A stretch of 64,000 bases of DNA from Chthonobacter rhizosphaerae (GCF_013839525.1 NZ_JACDIS010000002.1:485053-549052); one strand, 5' to 3'; counted from the first letter of the stretch, positions 46,320 through 56,546 are shown. Notes: generated from the sequence alone by a model not told the origin. Program-made: numbers and translations.

Positions 46320-47057
46320 TCAGATCATCGCCATGCCGCCGTTGACGTGCAGCGTCTGGCCGGTCACGTAGGCGGCCTCGCGGCTGGCCAGGTAGACGCA
46401 CGCGGCGGCGATCTCCTCGCCGGTGCCGAGCCGGCCGGCCGGCACCTGGGCGAGAGCGGCCTCGCGCTGCTTCTCGTTGAGGGCGTCGGTCATCGCGGTC
46501 TCGATGAAGCCGGGCGCCACGCAGTTGGCGGTGATGTTGCGGGTGGCGACTTCCTGGGCGAGCGCCTTGGTCATGCCGATCATGCCGGCCTTGGCGGCGG
46601 CGTAGTTGCCCTGGCCGGCGTTGCCGGTGACGCCCACCACGGAGGTGATGCCGATGATGCGGCCGAAGCGGCGCTTCATCATGCCCTTCAGGGCGGCGCG
46701 GGACAGGCGGAAGCCGGACGTGAGGTTGACCTCGATCACCTGGTCCCAGTCCTCGTCCTTCATGCGCATGAACAGGCCGTCGCGGGTGATGCCCGCGTTG
46801 TTGACCAGGATGTCGATGCCGCCGGTCTGCTGCTCGGCGGTCTGCATCAGGGCGTCGACGGCGGCGCGGTCGGACAGGTTGGCGGTCGCGATGTGCACCC
46901 GGTCGCCAAGCGCCGCGGCCAACTCCTCCAGGGGAGCGGTGCGGGTGCCGGAGATCACGACGGTGGCGCCGTGGGCGTGCAGCGCCTTGGCGATCGCGCC
47001 GCCGATGCCGCCCGAGGCGCCGGTGACGAGGGCCGACAGGCCGGTGAGATCGAACAT
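46320..47057 (-). CDS. fabG: 3-oxoacyl-ACP reductase
   Basis: NADPH-dependent reductase of the short-chain dehydrogenase family, 245 residues. It has 'VTGASGGIGGAIA' near residue 12, 'NNAGITRDGL' near 90, catalytic Ser 'ITSVVGVTGN' and 'YAAAKAGM' (Tyr/Lys) near 150-155, and 'VAPGFIETAM' near 185. It lies 132 bp downstream of fabD. Confidence 0.97.
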   Translation of the reverse strand: MFDLTGLSALVTGASGGIGGAIAKALHAHGATVVISGTRTAPLEELAAALGDRVHIATANLSDRAAVDALMQTAEQQTGGIDILVNNAGITRDGLFMRMKDEDWDQVIEVNLTSGFRLSRAALKGMMKRRFGRIIGITSVVGVTGNAGQGNYAAAKAGMIGMTKALAQEVATRNITANCVAPGFIETAMTDALNEKQREAALAQVPAGRLGTGEEIAAACVYLASREAAYVTGQTLHVNGGMAMI

Positions 47058-47189
47058 GCGACGGCTTTCCCTGGATGACTGGTGGTGCGTCGGGGGATCC
47101 CGGCAGCGGTCAGCCGCCTGTCACCATGCCCCGCGCCGTCTGTCAAGCGCGGACAAGGACGACAGGCGGCGTCCCGCGGGCCGGGGTGG

Positions 47190-48137
47190 TCAGGCGCCGA
47201 GGAGGGCGCGGGCGGCGGCGATGTCGTCGGGGGCGCCGACGGAGACGGCGGCGGCGTCCTTGGCGATGCGCTTGACGAGGCCGGCCAGCACCTTGCCGGC
47301 GCCCACCTCGACGAACCGGGTCACGCCACCGTCGGCGGCGAGCCACTCCACCGATTCGCGCCAGCGCACCGTGCCGGTCACCTGCTCGACGAGGCGGGCG
47401 CGGATCTCGGCCGGATCGGTGATGGGCCGGGCGAGCACGTTGGAGACGACCGGGACGATCGGCGCGGACACGGTCGCGGCGGCGAGGGCCTCGGCCATGA
47501 CGGCGGCGGCCGGCTGCATCAGGGCGCAGTGGAAGGGCGCGGACACGGGCAGAAGGACGGCGCGCTTGGCGCCCTTGCGCTTGGCGATCTCCAGCGCCCG
47601 CTCCACGGCGGTGCGGTGGCCGGAGACGACCACCTGCCCGGGCGCGTTGTCGTTCGCCGCCTCGCAGACCTCGCCGGCGGACGCCTCCTCGGCGACCTCC
47701 ACGGCGGCGGCGTAGTCGAGGCCGAGGAGCGCCGCCATGGCGCCGGCGCCGACGGCGACCGCCTTCTGCATGGCGTCGCCGCGGGTGCGCAGGAGCCGGG
47801 CGGCGTCGGAGACCGACAGGCTGCCGGCGGCGGCGAGCGCGGAGTATTCGCCGAGCGAGTGGCCGGCGACGAAGGCGGCGTGGTCCTTGAGGGCGATGCC
47901 CTCCGCCTCCAGGGCCCGCATGGCGGCGACCGACACGGCCATCAGGGCCGGCTGGGCGTTCGCCGTCAGGGTGAGGGCATCCTCCGGGCCGGTCCAGATG
48001 ACGTCGGACAGGGTCTCGCCGAGCGCGTCGTCCACCTCCTCGAAGACGGCCCGGGCGGCCGGATAGGCGTCGGCGAGAGCCTTGCCCATGCCGACCACCT
48101 GACTGCCCTGCCCCGGAAACACGAACGCGTTCGCCAT
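47190..48137 (-). CDS. fabD: Malonyl-CoA:ACP transacylase
   Basis: Transfers malonyl from CoA to ACP, 315 residues. It has 'FPGQGSQ' at residues 6-12, nucleophile Ser in 'GHSLGEYSAL' near residue 95 and catalytic His in 'VSAPFHCALM' near 200. First gene of the cluster fabD-fabG-acpP-fabF-mltG on the minus strand. Confidence 0.97.
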   Translation of the reverse strand: MANAFVFPGQGSQVVGMGKALADAYPAARAVFEEVDDALGETLSDVIWTGPEDALTLTANAQPALMAVSVAAMRALEAEGIALKDHAAFVAGHSLGEYSALAAAGSLSVSDAARLLRTRGDAMQKAVAVGAGAMAALLGLDYAAAVEVAEEASAGEVCEAANDNAPGQVVVSGHRTAVERALEIAKRKGAKRAVLLPVSAPFHCALMQPAAAVMAEALAAATVSAPIVPVVSNVLARPITDPAEIRARLVEQVTGTVRWRESVEWLAADGGVTRFVEVGAGKVLAGLVKRIAKDAAAVSVGAPDDIAAARALLGA

Positions 48138-48242
48138 GACGACACCTCCCGGCTCTGATCCTTCTCCGGGCGGGTGTCACCACGGGCGAACGCGGGTGTC
48201 AAGGCGGCGCTCGACGGAGTCGCGCGCCCGCCGCGCGGGCCG

Positions 48243-48446
48243 TCAGGCCGAGCGGCAGGTCCTGATGCCGAACGGGACATAGAGCGGGCACCAGCCGATC
48301 GCCGCGGTGGCGAGCGGGACGACGCCGATCCAGCCGATCCAGTTGAAGCCGGTCTCCGGCACGCCGGTGAACGCGAAGGCGAGGAGGAGCACGCCGAGGA
48401 CAGCGCGGAAGAGGCGGTCGGCCGAGCCCATGTTGGTGGCGAACAT
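48243..48446 (-). CDS. DUF2892 (YgaP transmembrane-domain type) small membrane protein
   Basis: A 67-residue protein starting 'FATNMGSADRLFRAVLG', which matches the DUF2892 pattern (N-x-G-x-x-D-R-x-x-R). It has two hydrophobic segments with 'WCPLYVPFGIRTC' at the C-terminus, containing two cysteines. These proteins are linked to rhodanese-type YgaP. It follows the Crp/Fnr regulator on the same strand 87 bp downstream and may be its target. Confidence 0.85.
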   Translation of the reverse strand: MFATNMGSADRLFRAVLGVLLLAFAFTGVPETGFNWIGWIGVVPLATAAIGWCPLYVPFGIRTCRSA

Positions 48447-48524
48447 GACGTGGATTCCCTGACGAGAGCGCGGCAGCCGGCGGCTGCCCGGACACCACCA
48501 GACACCATCGCGCCCGCCCGGTCG

Positions 48525-48537
48525 GTGACGAGGTCAC
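48525..48537. promoter_or_regulatory. Perfect 5-bp palindrome near the crp-like stop, candidate operator
   Basis: GTGAC-GAG-GTCAC lies at 48525-48537, overlapping the stop of the Crp/Fnr gene and about 80 bp upstream of the DUF2892 gene. Its half-sites resemble those of Crp-family boxes (TGTGA, TCACA), but the spacing is 5 rather than 6. This is only a candidate. Confidence 0.3.
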
Positions 48538-49190
48538 ACAGCGCCAAGTCCTCGCAGGGCGGACCGGTCGCAGAGCGTGATCCGGCCGCGGGACAGGGTG
48601 ACGAGACCACGGCGCTCCAGGATCTTCAGGGTCCGGCTCACCACCTCGCGGGCGGAGCCGAGCTCCACGGCGAGCTGGTGATGGGTCATGGCGACGGCGC
48701 CGTCCTCGCCGGCCTCGCGCAGGAGCACCGCGGCCAAGCGTTCGGTGATGTGGCGCGAGGCGGCGCCGTCCATTGTCATCAGGATGTCGCCGATGCGCCG
48801 GGCGTAGTCGCCGAGGACGAGATCGCGGAACGGCTCGGAGACGGCCAGGAGATCCCGGAAGGCGGCGACCGGGATCGCGAGCGCCGCCACGTCGGTCTCG
48901 CAGATGCCCTCGGCCGCGTAGGGCTCGTGGGCGAAGAGGCCGGACGTGGTGAGCACGCAGCTCTCCCCGGGCGCCACCCGGTAGAGGACGATCTCGCGTC
49001 CGCTCTCGGCCACGAGCTGCACCCGCACCCGGCCCTCGCGGACCCACAGATAGGCGGAGCAGGGATCTCCCGCGTGGAAGGCGTGGGCGCCGGCCGGCAG
49101 GCGGACCCGGCTCGCCTGGCGGCGGAGCACGGCGAGCGCGTCGGGACCCAGCCGATCGAGCGGGGATCCGAGGTCCGTCTCGTCCAACAT
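48534..49190 (-). CDS. Crp/Fnr family transcriptional regulator
   Basis: A 218-residue regulator: cyclic-nucleotide-binding domain (residues about 25-140, with 'RLPAGAHAFHAGDPCSAYLWVREGRVRV'-like core and 'LYRVAPGESCVLT') and a C-terminal HTH ('THHQLAVELGSAREVVSRTLKIL', near residues 165-190). The four N-terminal cysteines of Fnr are absent, though 3 cysteines occur within the sensor domain, so a redox role is possible but unproven. ATG 49190 has GGAGGG upstream; the frame opens to 49307 without a better start. It is divergent from rpsF. Confidence 0.9.
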   Translation of the reverse strand: MLDETDLGSPLDRLGPDALAVLRRQASRVRLPAGAHAFHAGDPCSAYLWVREGRVRVQLVAESGREIVLYRVAPGESCVLTTSGLFAHEPYAAEGICETDVAALAIPVAAFRDLLAVSEPFRDLVLGDYARRIGDILMTMDGAASRHITERLAAVLLREAGEDGAVAMTHHQLAVELGSAREVVSRTLKILERRGLVTLSRGRITLCDRSALRGLGAV

Positions 49191-49503
49191 GGCGCCCTCC
49201 CCTTGCGGCAACCGTGCGGCGGGGGCACGGTCGGCGCGGGCATGATAGGACCGGATCGGCCCGGTCGTCTTGCGTTTCGGCGTCGTTTCCTGTATTGGCC
49301 GCGCCATCGCATCAAGGGCGATGCCCGGCTGGGGGCTGAACGGAAGGCCGACGGATCCGCCATAGCGGTTCGTCGGCGTGGATCAGACGATCGATCCCGC
49401 TTCCCGTGTCTCCGCTCTCGATCCTTCGTCTGTCGAGCCTTTCCAACGGGTTCGCAGAGGCTTGGCGCCGGGCGAACGTATGACAAGGAAAGGCTGTCCC
49501 AGC
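49191..49503. other. 313-bp divergent region between the Crp/Fnr gene and rpsF
   Basis: It contains the promoters of both genes and the rpsF leader. A strong hairpin is at 49348-49376 (separate entry). Several open frames cross it, but none has a start and composition that I would trust. A purine-rich AAGGAAAGG at about 49488-49496 serves rpsF. Confidence 0.5.
49348..49376 (+). promoter_or_regulatory. Bulged hairpin in the rpsF leader
   Basis: A 6-bp outer stem (ccgacg 49348-49353, cgtcgg 49371-49376) and a 4-bp inner stem (ccgc 49357-49360, gcgg 49365-49368) are separated by a small asymmetric internal loop (gat / tt), with a 4-nt loop. It lies about 130 nt upstream of rpsF. The rpsF-rpsR operon of many bacteria is autoregulated by an S6:S18-binding hairpin; whether this is one is inferred and unproven. 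Confidence 0.35.
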
Positions 49504-49953
49504 ATGGCGCTCTACGAGCACGTGTTCCTGGCCCGACAGGACGTTTCGGCCCAGCAGGTCGAGACCATGGTCGACCAGTACAAGGCCGTCATCGAAGGTC
49601 TCGGTGGTCAGGTCAAGAAGGTGGAGAACTGGGGTCTGAAGGCCCTGGCCTACCGCATCCGGAAGAACCGCAAGGCGCACTACGTCCTCCTCAACCTCGA
49701 CGCCCCGCACGCGGCGGTGGCCGAGCTGGAGCGGCAGCAGAGCATCTCCGAGGACATTCTCCGCTCCATGACGATCCGCGTCGAGGAGCTGGAGGAAGGC
49801 CCGTCGGCCATGCTCCAGAAGCGCGACCGCGACGACCGCGACGGCCGTGACGGCCCGCGCGGCGACCGTGGCCCGCGTGGCGACCGCGGTCCGCGCCGCG
49901 ACCGTTTCGAGCGCGGTCCGCGCCGTGACGCCGAGTTCGGAGGGAACGAGTAA
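49504..49953 (+). CDS. rpsF: 30S ribosomal protein S6
   Basis: A 149-residue S6 protein. The family core '[20 protein letters not shown]' to '[13 protein letters not shown]' covers residues 1-98, then a 50-residue Arg/Asp/Gly-rich tail ([24 protein letters not shown]...) extends the usual alphaproteobacterial S6. It overlaps rpsR by one base (TAATG). Confidence 0.97.
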   Translation: MALYEHVFLARQDVSAQQVETMVDQYKAVIEGLGGQVKKVENWGLKALAYRIRKNRKAHYVLLNLDAPHAAVAELERQQSISEDILRSMTIRVEELEEGPSAMLQKRDRDDRDGRDGPRGDRGPRGDRGPRRDRFERGPRRDAEFGGNE

Positions 49954-50201
49954 TGGTCGACATCAACCAGCTTCCGACCCGCCGGCCGTTCTTCCGTCGC
50001 CGGAAGACCTGCCCGTTCTCCGGCGCGAACGCCCCGAAGATCGACTACAAGGACGTCCGTCTCCTGCAGCGCTACATCTCCGAGCGCGGCAAGATCGTCC
50101 CGTCCCGCATCACCGCCGTGTCGGCCAAGAAGCAGCGCGAGCTCGCCAAGGCGATCAAGCGCGCCCGCATCCTCGGCCTGATCCCGTTCGTGATCAAGTG
50201 A
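49953..50201 (+). CDS. rpsR: 30S ribosomal protein S18
   Basis: An 82-residue basic protein with the S18 pattern '[18 protein letters not shown]' and '[27 protein letters not shown]'. It is coupled to rpsF by a one-base overlap and is followed by a terminator at about 50290-50316. Confidence 0.98.
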   Translation: MVDINQLPTRRPFFRRRKTCPFSGANAPKIDYKDVRLLQRYISERGKIVPSRITAVSAKKQRELAKAIKRARILGLIPFVIK

Positions 50202-50239
50202 TCGAGCCGGGCGGAGGCTCCGGCCTCCGCCTGCCGGTC

Positions 50240-50282
50240 ATGGGCCTTCGGCCCGCCAGTCACGGGCCTTCGGCCCGCCAGA
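50240..50282. repeat. Pair of direct 22-bp hairpin units downstream of rpsR
   Basis: Two nearly identical units of the form (c)a(t/c)gggccttcggcccgccag, each with GGGCC-ttc-GGCCC, follow one another about 35 bp after rpsR. They sit just before the rpsR terminator and probably block exonucleases or are a small slippage duplication. Confidence 0.6.
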
Positions 50283-50289
50283 ACCATCC

Positions 50290-50316
50290 GCCGCGGAGCA
50301 CCGCCCCGCGGCTTTT
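50290..50316 (+). terminator. Terminator of the rpsF-rpsR transcript
   Basis: A 7-bp stem (gccgcgg 50290-50296, ccgcggc 50306-50312) with a 9-nt loop, followed by four T (50313-50316). It lies about 90 bp after rpsR and 70 bp before the DUF2232 gene. Confidence 0.75.
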
Positions 50317-50385
50317 CCGCAAGCTGGGTTGCGGCCTGACAAGGCCCGGCAGCCCTAACCGCCCTCACGCGGGACAGCGCCGAAG

Positions 50386-51333
50386 ATGCCGATCACAGTG
50401 TCGCAAGCCTTGATGGGACTGGCAGGCGGAGTCGTTTCCGCGCTGCTGTTCGCCGCCATATTGGGCGGCGGCGCCCTCGGCGCGCCGCTTCTTCTCCTTT
50501 CGCCGCTCCCGATCGTCATCGTCAGTCTCGGCTGGGGCAGCCTTTCGGGCGTGATCGCGGCCGTCGCCGCCGCCGCGATCGTCGGCGGGATGACGGCGCC
50601 GCAGCTCGGCTTCGGCTTTCTCCTCCTCAGCGCCGGCCCCGCGGCGTGGTACGGCCACCTGCTCGGGCTCGCCCGTCCGCGCGAGGACGGCGGCGCGCTG
50701 GAATGGTATCCGCTCTCCCGCGTCCTCGCCTCGATGGTGGCGATCACGGCAGCGACCCTCGTAATCGCCGGCTGGCTGATCGGCCTCGACGTGGACGAGA
50801 TGTCCGCCTCCATCGTGGACACGATCCGCGCCATGGCGCCGGGCGAGACCGACCCGCTGCCCGAGCGGGAGCTGATGATCGAGACCACGCGCGTCTACGT
50901 GCGCATCATGCCGGTGACGACGGCCATGCTGTGGCTCAGCGTCATGGGGTTCAACATCTGGCTCGCCGCCAAGGTGGTGAAGGTGTCCGGCCGGCTGCAG
51001 CGCCCGTGGGAGGACATCGCCAACGCCGTCGCGCTGCCGGCCTCCTTCGTGCCGGTGTTCGCGGCGGCGGCCCTCGCGGCCTTTTCCGACAGCCCGCTCG
51101 GCCTCGCGGCCGGCTCCGTCACCGGCGCCATCGGCATGGGCTTTGCGCTCCAGGGCCTCGCGGTCGTGCACGTGCTGACCCGCCCGATGGCGATCCGGCC
51201 GATGCTGCTCGGCCTCCTCTACGCCTTCACCTTCGCCTTTTCCCTGCCGCTCCTGGTCCTGGCGCTCGCCGGCATGATCGACGCCGTCAAGGACTTCCGG
51301 CAGGGAAGCCGCCCTCGCGCCGCCGGCGGCTGA
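50386..51333 (+). CDS. DUF2232 family membrane protein
   Basis: A 315-residue protein with about eight hydrophobic segments and no soluble catalytic domain. DUF2232 proteins lie between rpsR and rplI in most Alphaproteobacteria. 'AMLWLSVMGFNIWLAAKVVKVSGRL' and 'PVFAAAALAAFSD' are in the usual positions. The function is unknown; a role in cell envelope homeostasis is only guesswork. The start is ATG 50386. Confidence 0.93.
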   Translation: MPITVSQALMGLAGGVVSALLFAAILGGGALGAPLLLLSPLPIVIVSLGWGSLSGVIAAVAAAAIVGGMTAPQLGFGFLLLSAGPAAWYGHLLGLARPREDGGALEWYPLSRVLASMVAITAATLVIAGWLIGLDVDEMSASIVDTIRAMAPGETDPLPERELMIETTRVYVRIMPVTTAMLWLSVMGFNIWLAAKVVKVSGRLQRPWEDIANAVALPASFVPVFAAAALAAFSDSPLGLAAGSVTGAIGMGFALQGLAVVHVLTRPMAIRPMLLGLLYAFTFAFSLPLLVLALAGMIDAVKDFRQGSRPRAAGG

Positions 51334-51402
51334 ACCCGCCGGCACCAGCGCGTACACCCGTCCATCGAGAGACGAAACAAGAAGACCAACAGGAGACTAC
51401 TG

Positions 51403-51963
51403 ATGCATGTGATCCTGCTCGAGCGCGTCGCCAAGCTCGGCAACCTCGGCGAGACCGTCCGCGTCCGCGACGGCTTCGCCCGCAACTACCTGCTGCCGCA
51501 GGGCAAGGCGCTGCGCGCCACCAAGGAGAACCAGGCCCGCTTCGAGCGCGAGCGCGCGTCCCTGGAGGAGCGCAACGCCGAGCGTCGCCGCGAGGCCGAC
51601 CAGGTCAAGGTGAGCCTCGACCAGCGGTCGTTCATCGTCGTCCGCCAGGCGGCCGAGACCGGCCAGCTCTACGGCTCCGTGTCCAGCCGCGACATCGCCG
51701 ACATCCTGGGCGAGGCGGGCTACACCGTGGGCCGCAGCCAGGTGGCGCTGAACCTGCCGTTGAAGGAGATCGGACTGCACCAGGTCGAGATCCTGCTGCA
51801 CCCGGAAGTGTCGGCCAGCATCACGCTGAACATCGCCCGCTCCGAGGACGAGGCCAACCGTCAGGCCCGCGGCGAGGACCTGACCGCCGGCGCCCGCGAG
51901 GAGACCTTCGTGCGCGAAGTCGGCTCGGTGCTCGACGAAGAGGGCGGCGACGAGGAGGCGTGA
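51403..51963 (+). CDS. rplI: 50S ribosomal protein L9
   Basis: A 186-residue L9. The N-terminal domain signature is '[28 protein letters not shown]', followed by a long connecting helix and the C-terminal domain '[18 protein letters not shown]'. The C-terminal tail ([23 protein letters not shown]) is acidic and longer than in E. coli, as usual for this class. It precedes dnaB and is followed by a strong terminator. Confidence 0.98.
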   Translation: MHVILLERVAKLGNLGETVRVRDGFARNYLLPQGKALRATKENQARFERERASLEERNAERRREADQVKVSLDQRSFIVVRQAAETGQLYGSVSSRDIADILGEAGYTVGRSQVALNLPLKEIGLHQVEILLHPEVSASITLNIARSEDEANRQARGEDLTAGAREETFVREVGSVLDEEGGDEEA

Positions 51964-51997
51964 GCCTCCCGCCCGCCGGACGCTGCGGCATCCCGCG

Positions 51998-52023
51998 AAA
52001 GGCGCCCTCCGGGGCGCCTTTTT
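51998..52023 (+). terminator. Rho-independent terminator after rplI
   Basis: A perfect 10-bp stem (aaaggcgccc 51998-52007, gggcgccttt 52012-52021) with a 4-nt loop and a run of five T. It lies 35 bp after the rplI stop and separates it from dnaB. Confidence 0.95.
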
Positions 52024-52250
52024 GCGTCGCCGGGCGGGACGGCCCGCCACTGACATCCCCTGACGCGAATCGTCGTAGACTGATGTCAACCGGGCGCCGG
52101 TGATTTAGACGGCTCTGTTGCCGCCGGGCGGCGGAGAGCTGTGGATAGGACTCATAGTCGTTAACGAACAGCCCGGGACGGGCCGGATCGGGGTATGACG
52201 ATTGCCCGCCAGGATCCTGGCCGCCGTCTCCAGAAGGACCCTTGCCGCAG

Positions 52251-53738
<1,488 letters not shown>

Positions 53739-53888
53739 CGGCGGACAGGGCGGCGGCGCGACCCCACCGGGGAGCGCCGCGCGACGGGGCCGAAGGAAGC
53801 GTTACGCGCGATCGGGCGGGCGGCGCCGGTCGCGGTGGACGGGCCGCCGAGGTCGGACCCGCCGGATCCGGCGGGTCTCGCCCGCCGG

Positions 53889-55082
53889 TTACTTGCGGGG
53901 GTATTCCAGGCCCATCTCGCGGTAGCGCTCCGGGTCGTCGGACCAGTTCTCGCGGACCTTCACGAACAGGAACAGGTGCACGGGGCGCTCCATGATGCCC
54001 TGCAGTTCCTCGCGGGAGGCCATGGAGATGGCCCGGATGGTCTGGCCGCCCTTGCCGAGGACGATCTTCCGCTGGCTTTCGCGCTCCACGAAGATCACCT
54101 GCTCTATGCGGACGGCGCCGTCCTTCAGCTCCTTCCACTGCTCCGTCTCCACGGTGGAGGCGTAGGGCAGTTCGTCGTGGAGGCGGAGGAAGACCTTCTC
54201 GCGGGTGATCTCGGCCGCCAGCATGCGCATGGGCAGGTCGGAGATCTGGTCCTCCGGATAGAGCCAGGGCCCTTCCGGCAGGGTCTTGGAGAAGTGGCGG
54301 AGGAGGTCCTTCACGCCCGAGCCGTTGAGGGCGGAGACCATGAAGGTGGCGTCGAAGTCGACGCGGGCGTTGAGGTCGGCCGAGAGGGCGAGCAGGGACT
54401 CGCGCTTCACGGTGTCGATCTTGTTGAGGATCAGGATCTTGCGCCGCTTCAGATCGCGCAGCCGTTCGACGATCGGGGCGATGTCCTCGTCGATGCCCTT
54501 TTTCACGTCGATGAGGAGCGCGACCATGTCGGCGTCGGCGGCGCCGCCCCAGGCGGTGTCCACCATGGCGCGGTCGAGCCGGCGCTTGGGCTGGAAGATG
54601 CCGGGCGTGTCGACGAAGATGACCTGGGCGCGGCCTGCCATGGCGATGCCGCGCATGATGGCGCGCGTGGTCTGCACCTTGTGGCTGACGATGGAGACCT
54701 TGGCGCCGACCAGCTGGTTGAGGAGCGTGGACTTGCCGGCGTTCGGCGCGCCGATCAGCGCCACGAAGCCCGCGCGCGTCGGGGCGTTCGGGTCGGCGTC
54801 GATGTCGTCGCCGATATCGTCGTCGGGGCCGGCCTCGCCGTCCTGAAGCTCGTCGTCGAGATCGTCCCCGTCGAGGTCTTCGTCCTCGAGCGCGTCGTCG
54901 TCCAGGTCGTCGTCCGCCTGGGCGGTGGCGAGGGCGTCGTCGCCGTCCGGATCCGAGGCGGCGTCCCGGTCGCCGGCGGCGAGGGCCGGGGCGTCCGGGC
55001 CGGCTTCGTCCGCCGAGGGGCTCCGAGGGGCGGCGGTCTCGTCGGGTGCGGGGTCGTCCCCGCGCTTGCGGTCGTCATCCAT
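53889..55082 (-). CDS. era: GTPase Era with a long acidic N-terminal extension
   Basis: Binds the 3' end of 16S rRNA and helps 30S maturation. G domain motifs are G1 'GAPNAGKST', G3 'DTPGIF' and G4 'NKID', and the C-terminal KH domain has 'GKGGQTIRAI'. Era proteins are normally about 300 residues with G1 at residue 12-18. Here G1 is at about residue 111, after an Asp/Glu-dominated region (residues 20-102, such as DDDLDDDALEDEDLDGDDLDD). ATG 55082 follows GGAG at 9 nt and overlaps rnc by 8 bp, so the extension is translated if this start is used. The reading frame contains no other good start before G1. Confidence 0.93.
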   Translation of the reverse strand: MDDDRKRGDDPAPDETAAPRSPSADEAGPDAPALAAGDRDAASDPDGDDALATAQADDDLDDDALEDEDLDGDDLDDELQDGEAGPDDDIGDDIDADPNAPTRAGFVALIGAPNAGKSTLLNQLVGAKVSIVSHKVQTTRAIMRGIAMAGRAQVIFVDTPGIFQPKRRLDRAMVDTAWGGAADADMVALLIDVKKGIDEDIAPIVERLRDLKRRKILILNKIDTVKRESLLALSADLNARVDFDATFMVSALNGSGVKDLLRHFSKTLPEGPWLYPEDQISDLPMRMLAAEITREKVFLRLHDELPYASTVETEQWKELKDGAVRIEQVIFVERESQRKIVLGKGGQTIRAISMASREELQGIMERPVHLFLFVKVRENWSDDPERYREMGLEYPRK

Positions 55083-55791
55083 GGTCGGCACTCCAGATCC
55101 CTTCACGGACCAGAACGCCCGTGGCGGCGGCCATTTCCGCCTCGCGTTTCGATTTCCCCCTGCCCTCGCCCGTCGGCCCGTTCGGGATCGAGACCCGGAC
55201 GGTGAACTGGGGCGCGTGGTCCGGGCCGGACCGGTCGATGGCCTCGTAGGACGGGGTCGGCAGGCCCTTGCCCTGGGCCCATTCCTGAAGGGTGGTCTTG
55301 GCGTCGCGCAGCGGCCCGGACAGCCCGTCCATGCGCGGGCGCCAGTTGCGCTCCACGAAGTCGCGGGCGGGCTCGTAGCCGCCGTCGAGGTATATGGCGG
55401 CGATCACCGCCTCGGCCACGTCGGCGAGGATCGCCTCCTTGCGCCGGCCGCCGGACTGGCGCTCGCCCGGCCCGAGCCGGATGGCGACGCCGAGGTCGAG
55501 GGCGACGGCCACCTCGGCGCAGGTCTCCTTGCGGACGAGCTGGTTCAGGCGGCGGGCGAGATCGCCCTCCTCGGCCTTCGGATGGGCGCGGAAGAGCATT
55601 TCGGCGATGACGAGGGCGAGGACGCGGTCGCCGAGGAATTCATGGCGCTGGTAGCTCTCGTGGGCGACCCGGTCGCCCGGAACGGCGCTGCGGTGGGTGA
55701 GCGCCCGGACCGCGTGGGAGCGGTCGCGAAAGGCGTAGCCGATCCGCGTCTCAAGCGCCTCGACCGCTTTCTCGAAGGTCGGCGACATCAC
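55075..55791 (-). CDS. rnc: Ribonuclease III
   Basis: Double-strand-specific endoribonuclease processing rRNA, 238 residues. The RIIID signature is 'HEFLGDRVLALVIAEMLF' near residue 45, 'EAVIAAIYLDGGYE' near 118, and a C-terminal dsRBD ('PQFTVRVSIPNGPTGEGRGKSKREAEMAAA'-like, near 190-225). The start is GTG 55791 (GTGA overlap with the lepB stop) or ATG 55788. It overlaps era at its end. Confidence 0.96.
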   Translation of the reverse strand: MMSPTFEKAVEALETRIGYAFRDRSHAVRALTHRSAVPGDRVAHESYQRHEFLGDRVLALVIAEMLFRAHPKAEEGDLARRLNQLVRKETCAEVAVALDLGVAIRLGPGERQSGGRRKEAILADVAEAVIAAIYLDGGYEPARDFVERNWRPRMDGLSGPLRDAKTTLQEWAQGKGLPTPSYEAIDRSGPDHAPQFTVRVSIPNGPTGEGRGKSKREAEMAAATGVLVREGIWSADHG

Positions 55792-56546
55792 CCGAGCGTG
55801 TCAAGCATACGGTCCCAGCGGACCGACCAGGGCCATGTCCAGATCATCCACGGTTTCGCGCTCTCGTCCATGGAGAAGAAGATCACGTCGGCGCGACCGA
55901 TCAGGTTCTCGAACGGCACGTAGCCGACGCCCGAACCGGGGACGCGGCTGTCGGCCGAGTTGTCCCGGTTGTCGCCCATCATGAAATAGTGCCCGGCGGG
56001 CACTTCGAAGACGGGCGTGTTGTCGGCCGTGGAATCGGGCACCAGGTCGAGCGTGTAGTAGCTGACGCCGTTCGGCAGGGTCTCGCGGTAGCGCGGCACG
56101 CTGACGGTGCGGCCGAGCGGATCGGTCTCGACGAAGTCGGACACCTTCTCGCGCTGGACGGGCTGGTCGTTGATGAAGAGTGCGCCGTCGCGCATCTGGA
56201 CGCGGTCGCCCGGCAGGCCGACGACGCGTTTGATGTAGTCGGTGCTGTTGTCGGCCGGCAGCTTGAACACCGCCACGTCGCCGCGCTCCGGAGCGGCGGA
56301 CCAGACGCGCCCGTCGATGGGCGCGAGGCCGAACGGGAAGGAATAGCGGCTGTAGCCGTAGGCGAACTTGGAGACGAACAGATAATCGCCGACGAGGAGG
56401 GTGGACTTCATCGACCCGGAGGGAATCGAGAAGGGCTGATAGAGGAAGGTCCGCACCACCAGGGCCAGCAGGAGGGCCTGGAAGATGACCTTCACGGTCT
56501 CGCCGATCCCGCCCTTGGCGGCGTCCTTGTCGCTCGTCACGCTCAT
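55788..56546 (-). CDS. lepB: Signal peptidase I
   Basis: Cuts signal peptides on exported proteins, 252 residues. One N-terminal membrane helix (about 18-32) precedes the catalytic Ser 45 in 'PSGSMKSTLLVGDY' and the catalytic Lys 106 in 'YIKRVVGLPGD'. A further box 'MMGDNRDNSADSR' is near 205. ATG 56546 follows AGGA. The usual proline after the catalytic Ser-Met-x is replaced by Ser (MKST). Confidence 0.95.
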   Translation of the reverse strand: MSVTSDKDAAKGGIGETVKVIFQALLLALVVRTFLYQPFSIPSGSMKSTLLVGDYLFVSKFAYGYSRYSFPFGLAPIDGRVWSAAPERGDVAVFKLPADNSTDYIKRVVGLPGDRVQMRDGALFINDQPVQREKVSDFVETDPLGRTVSVPRYRETLPNGVSYYTLDLVPDSTADNTPVFEVPAGHYFMMGDNRDNSADSRVPGSGVGYVPFENLIGRADVIFFSMDESAKPWMIWTWPWSVRWDRMLDTLG

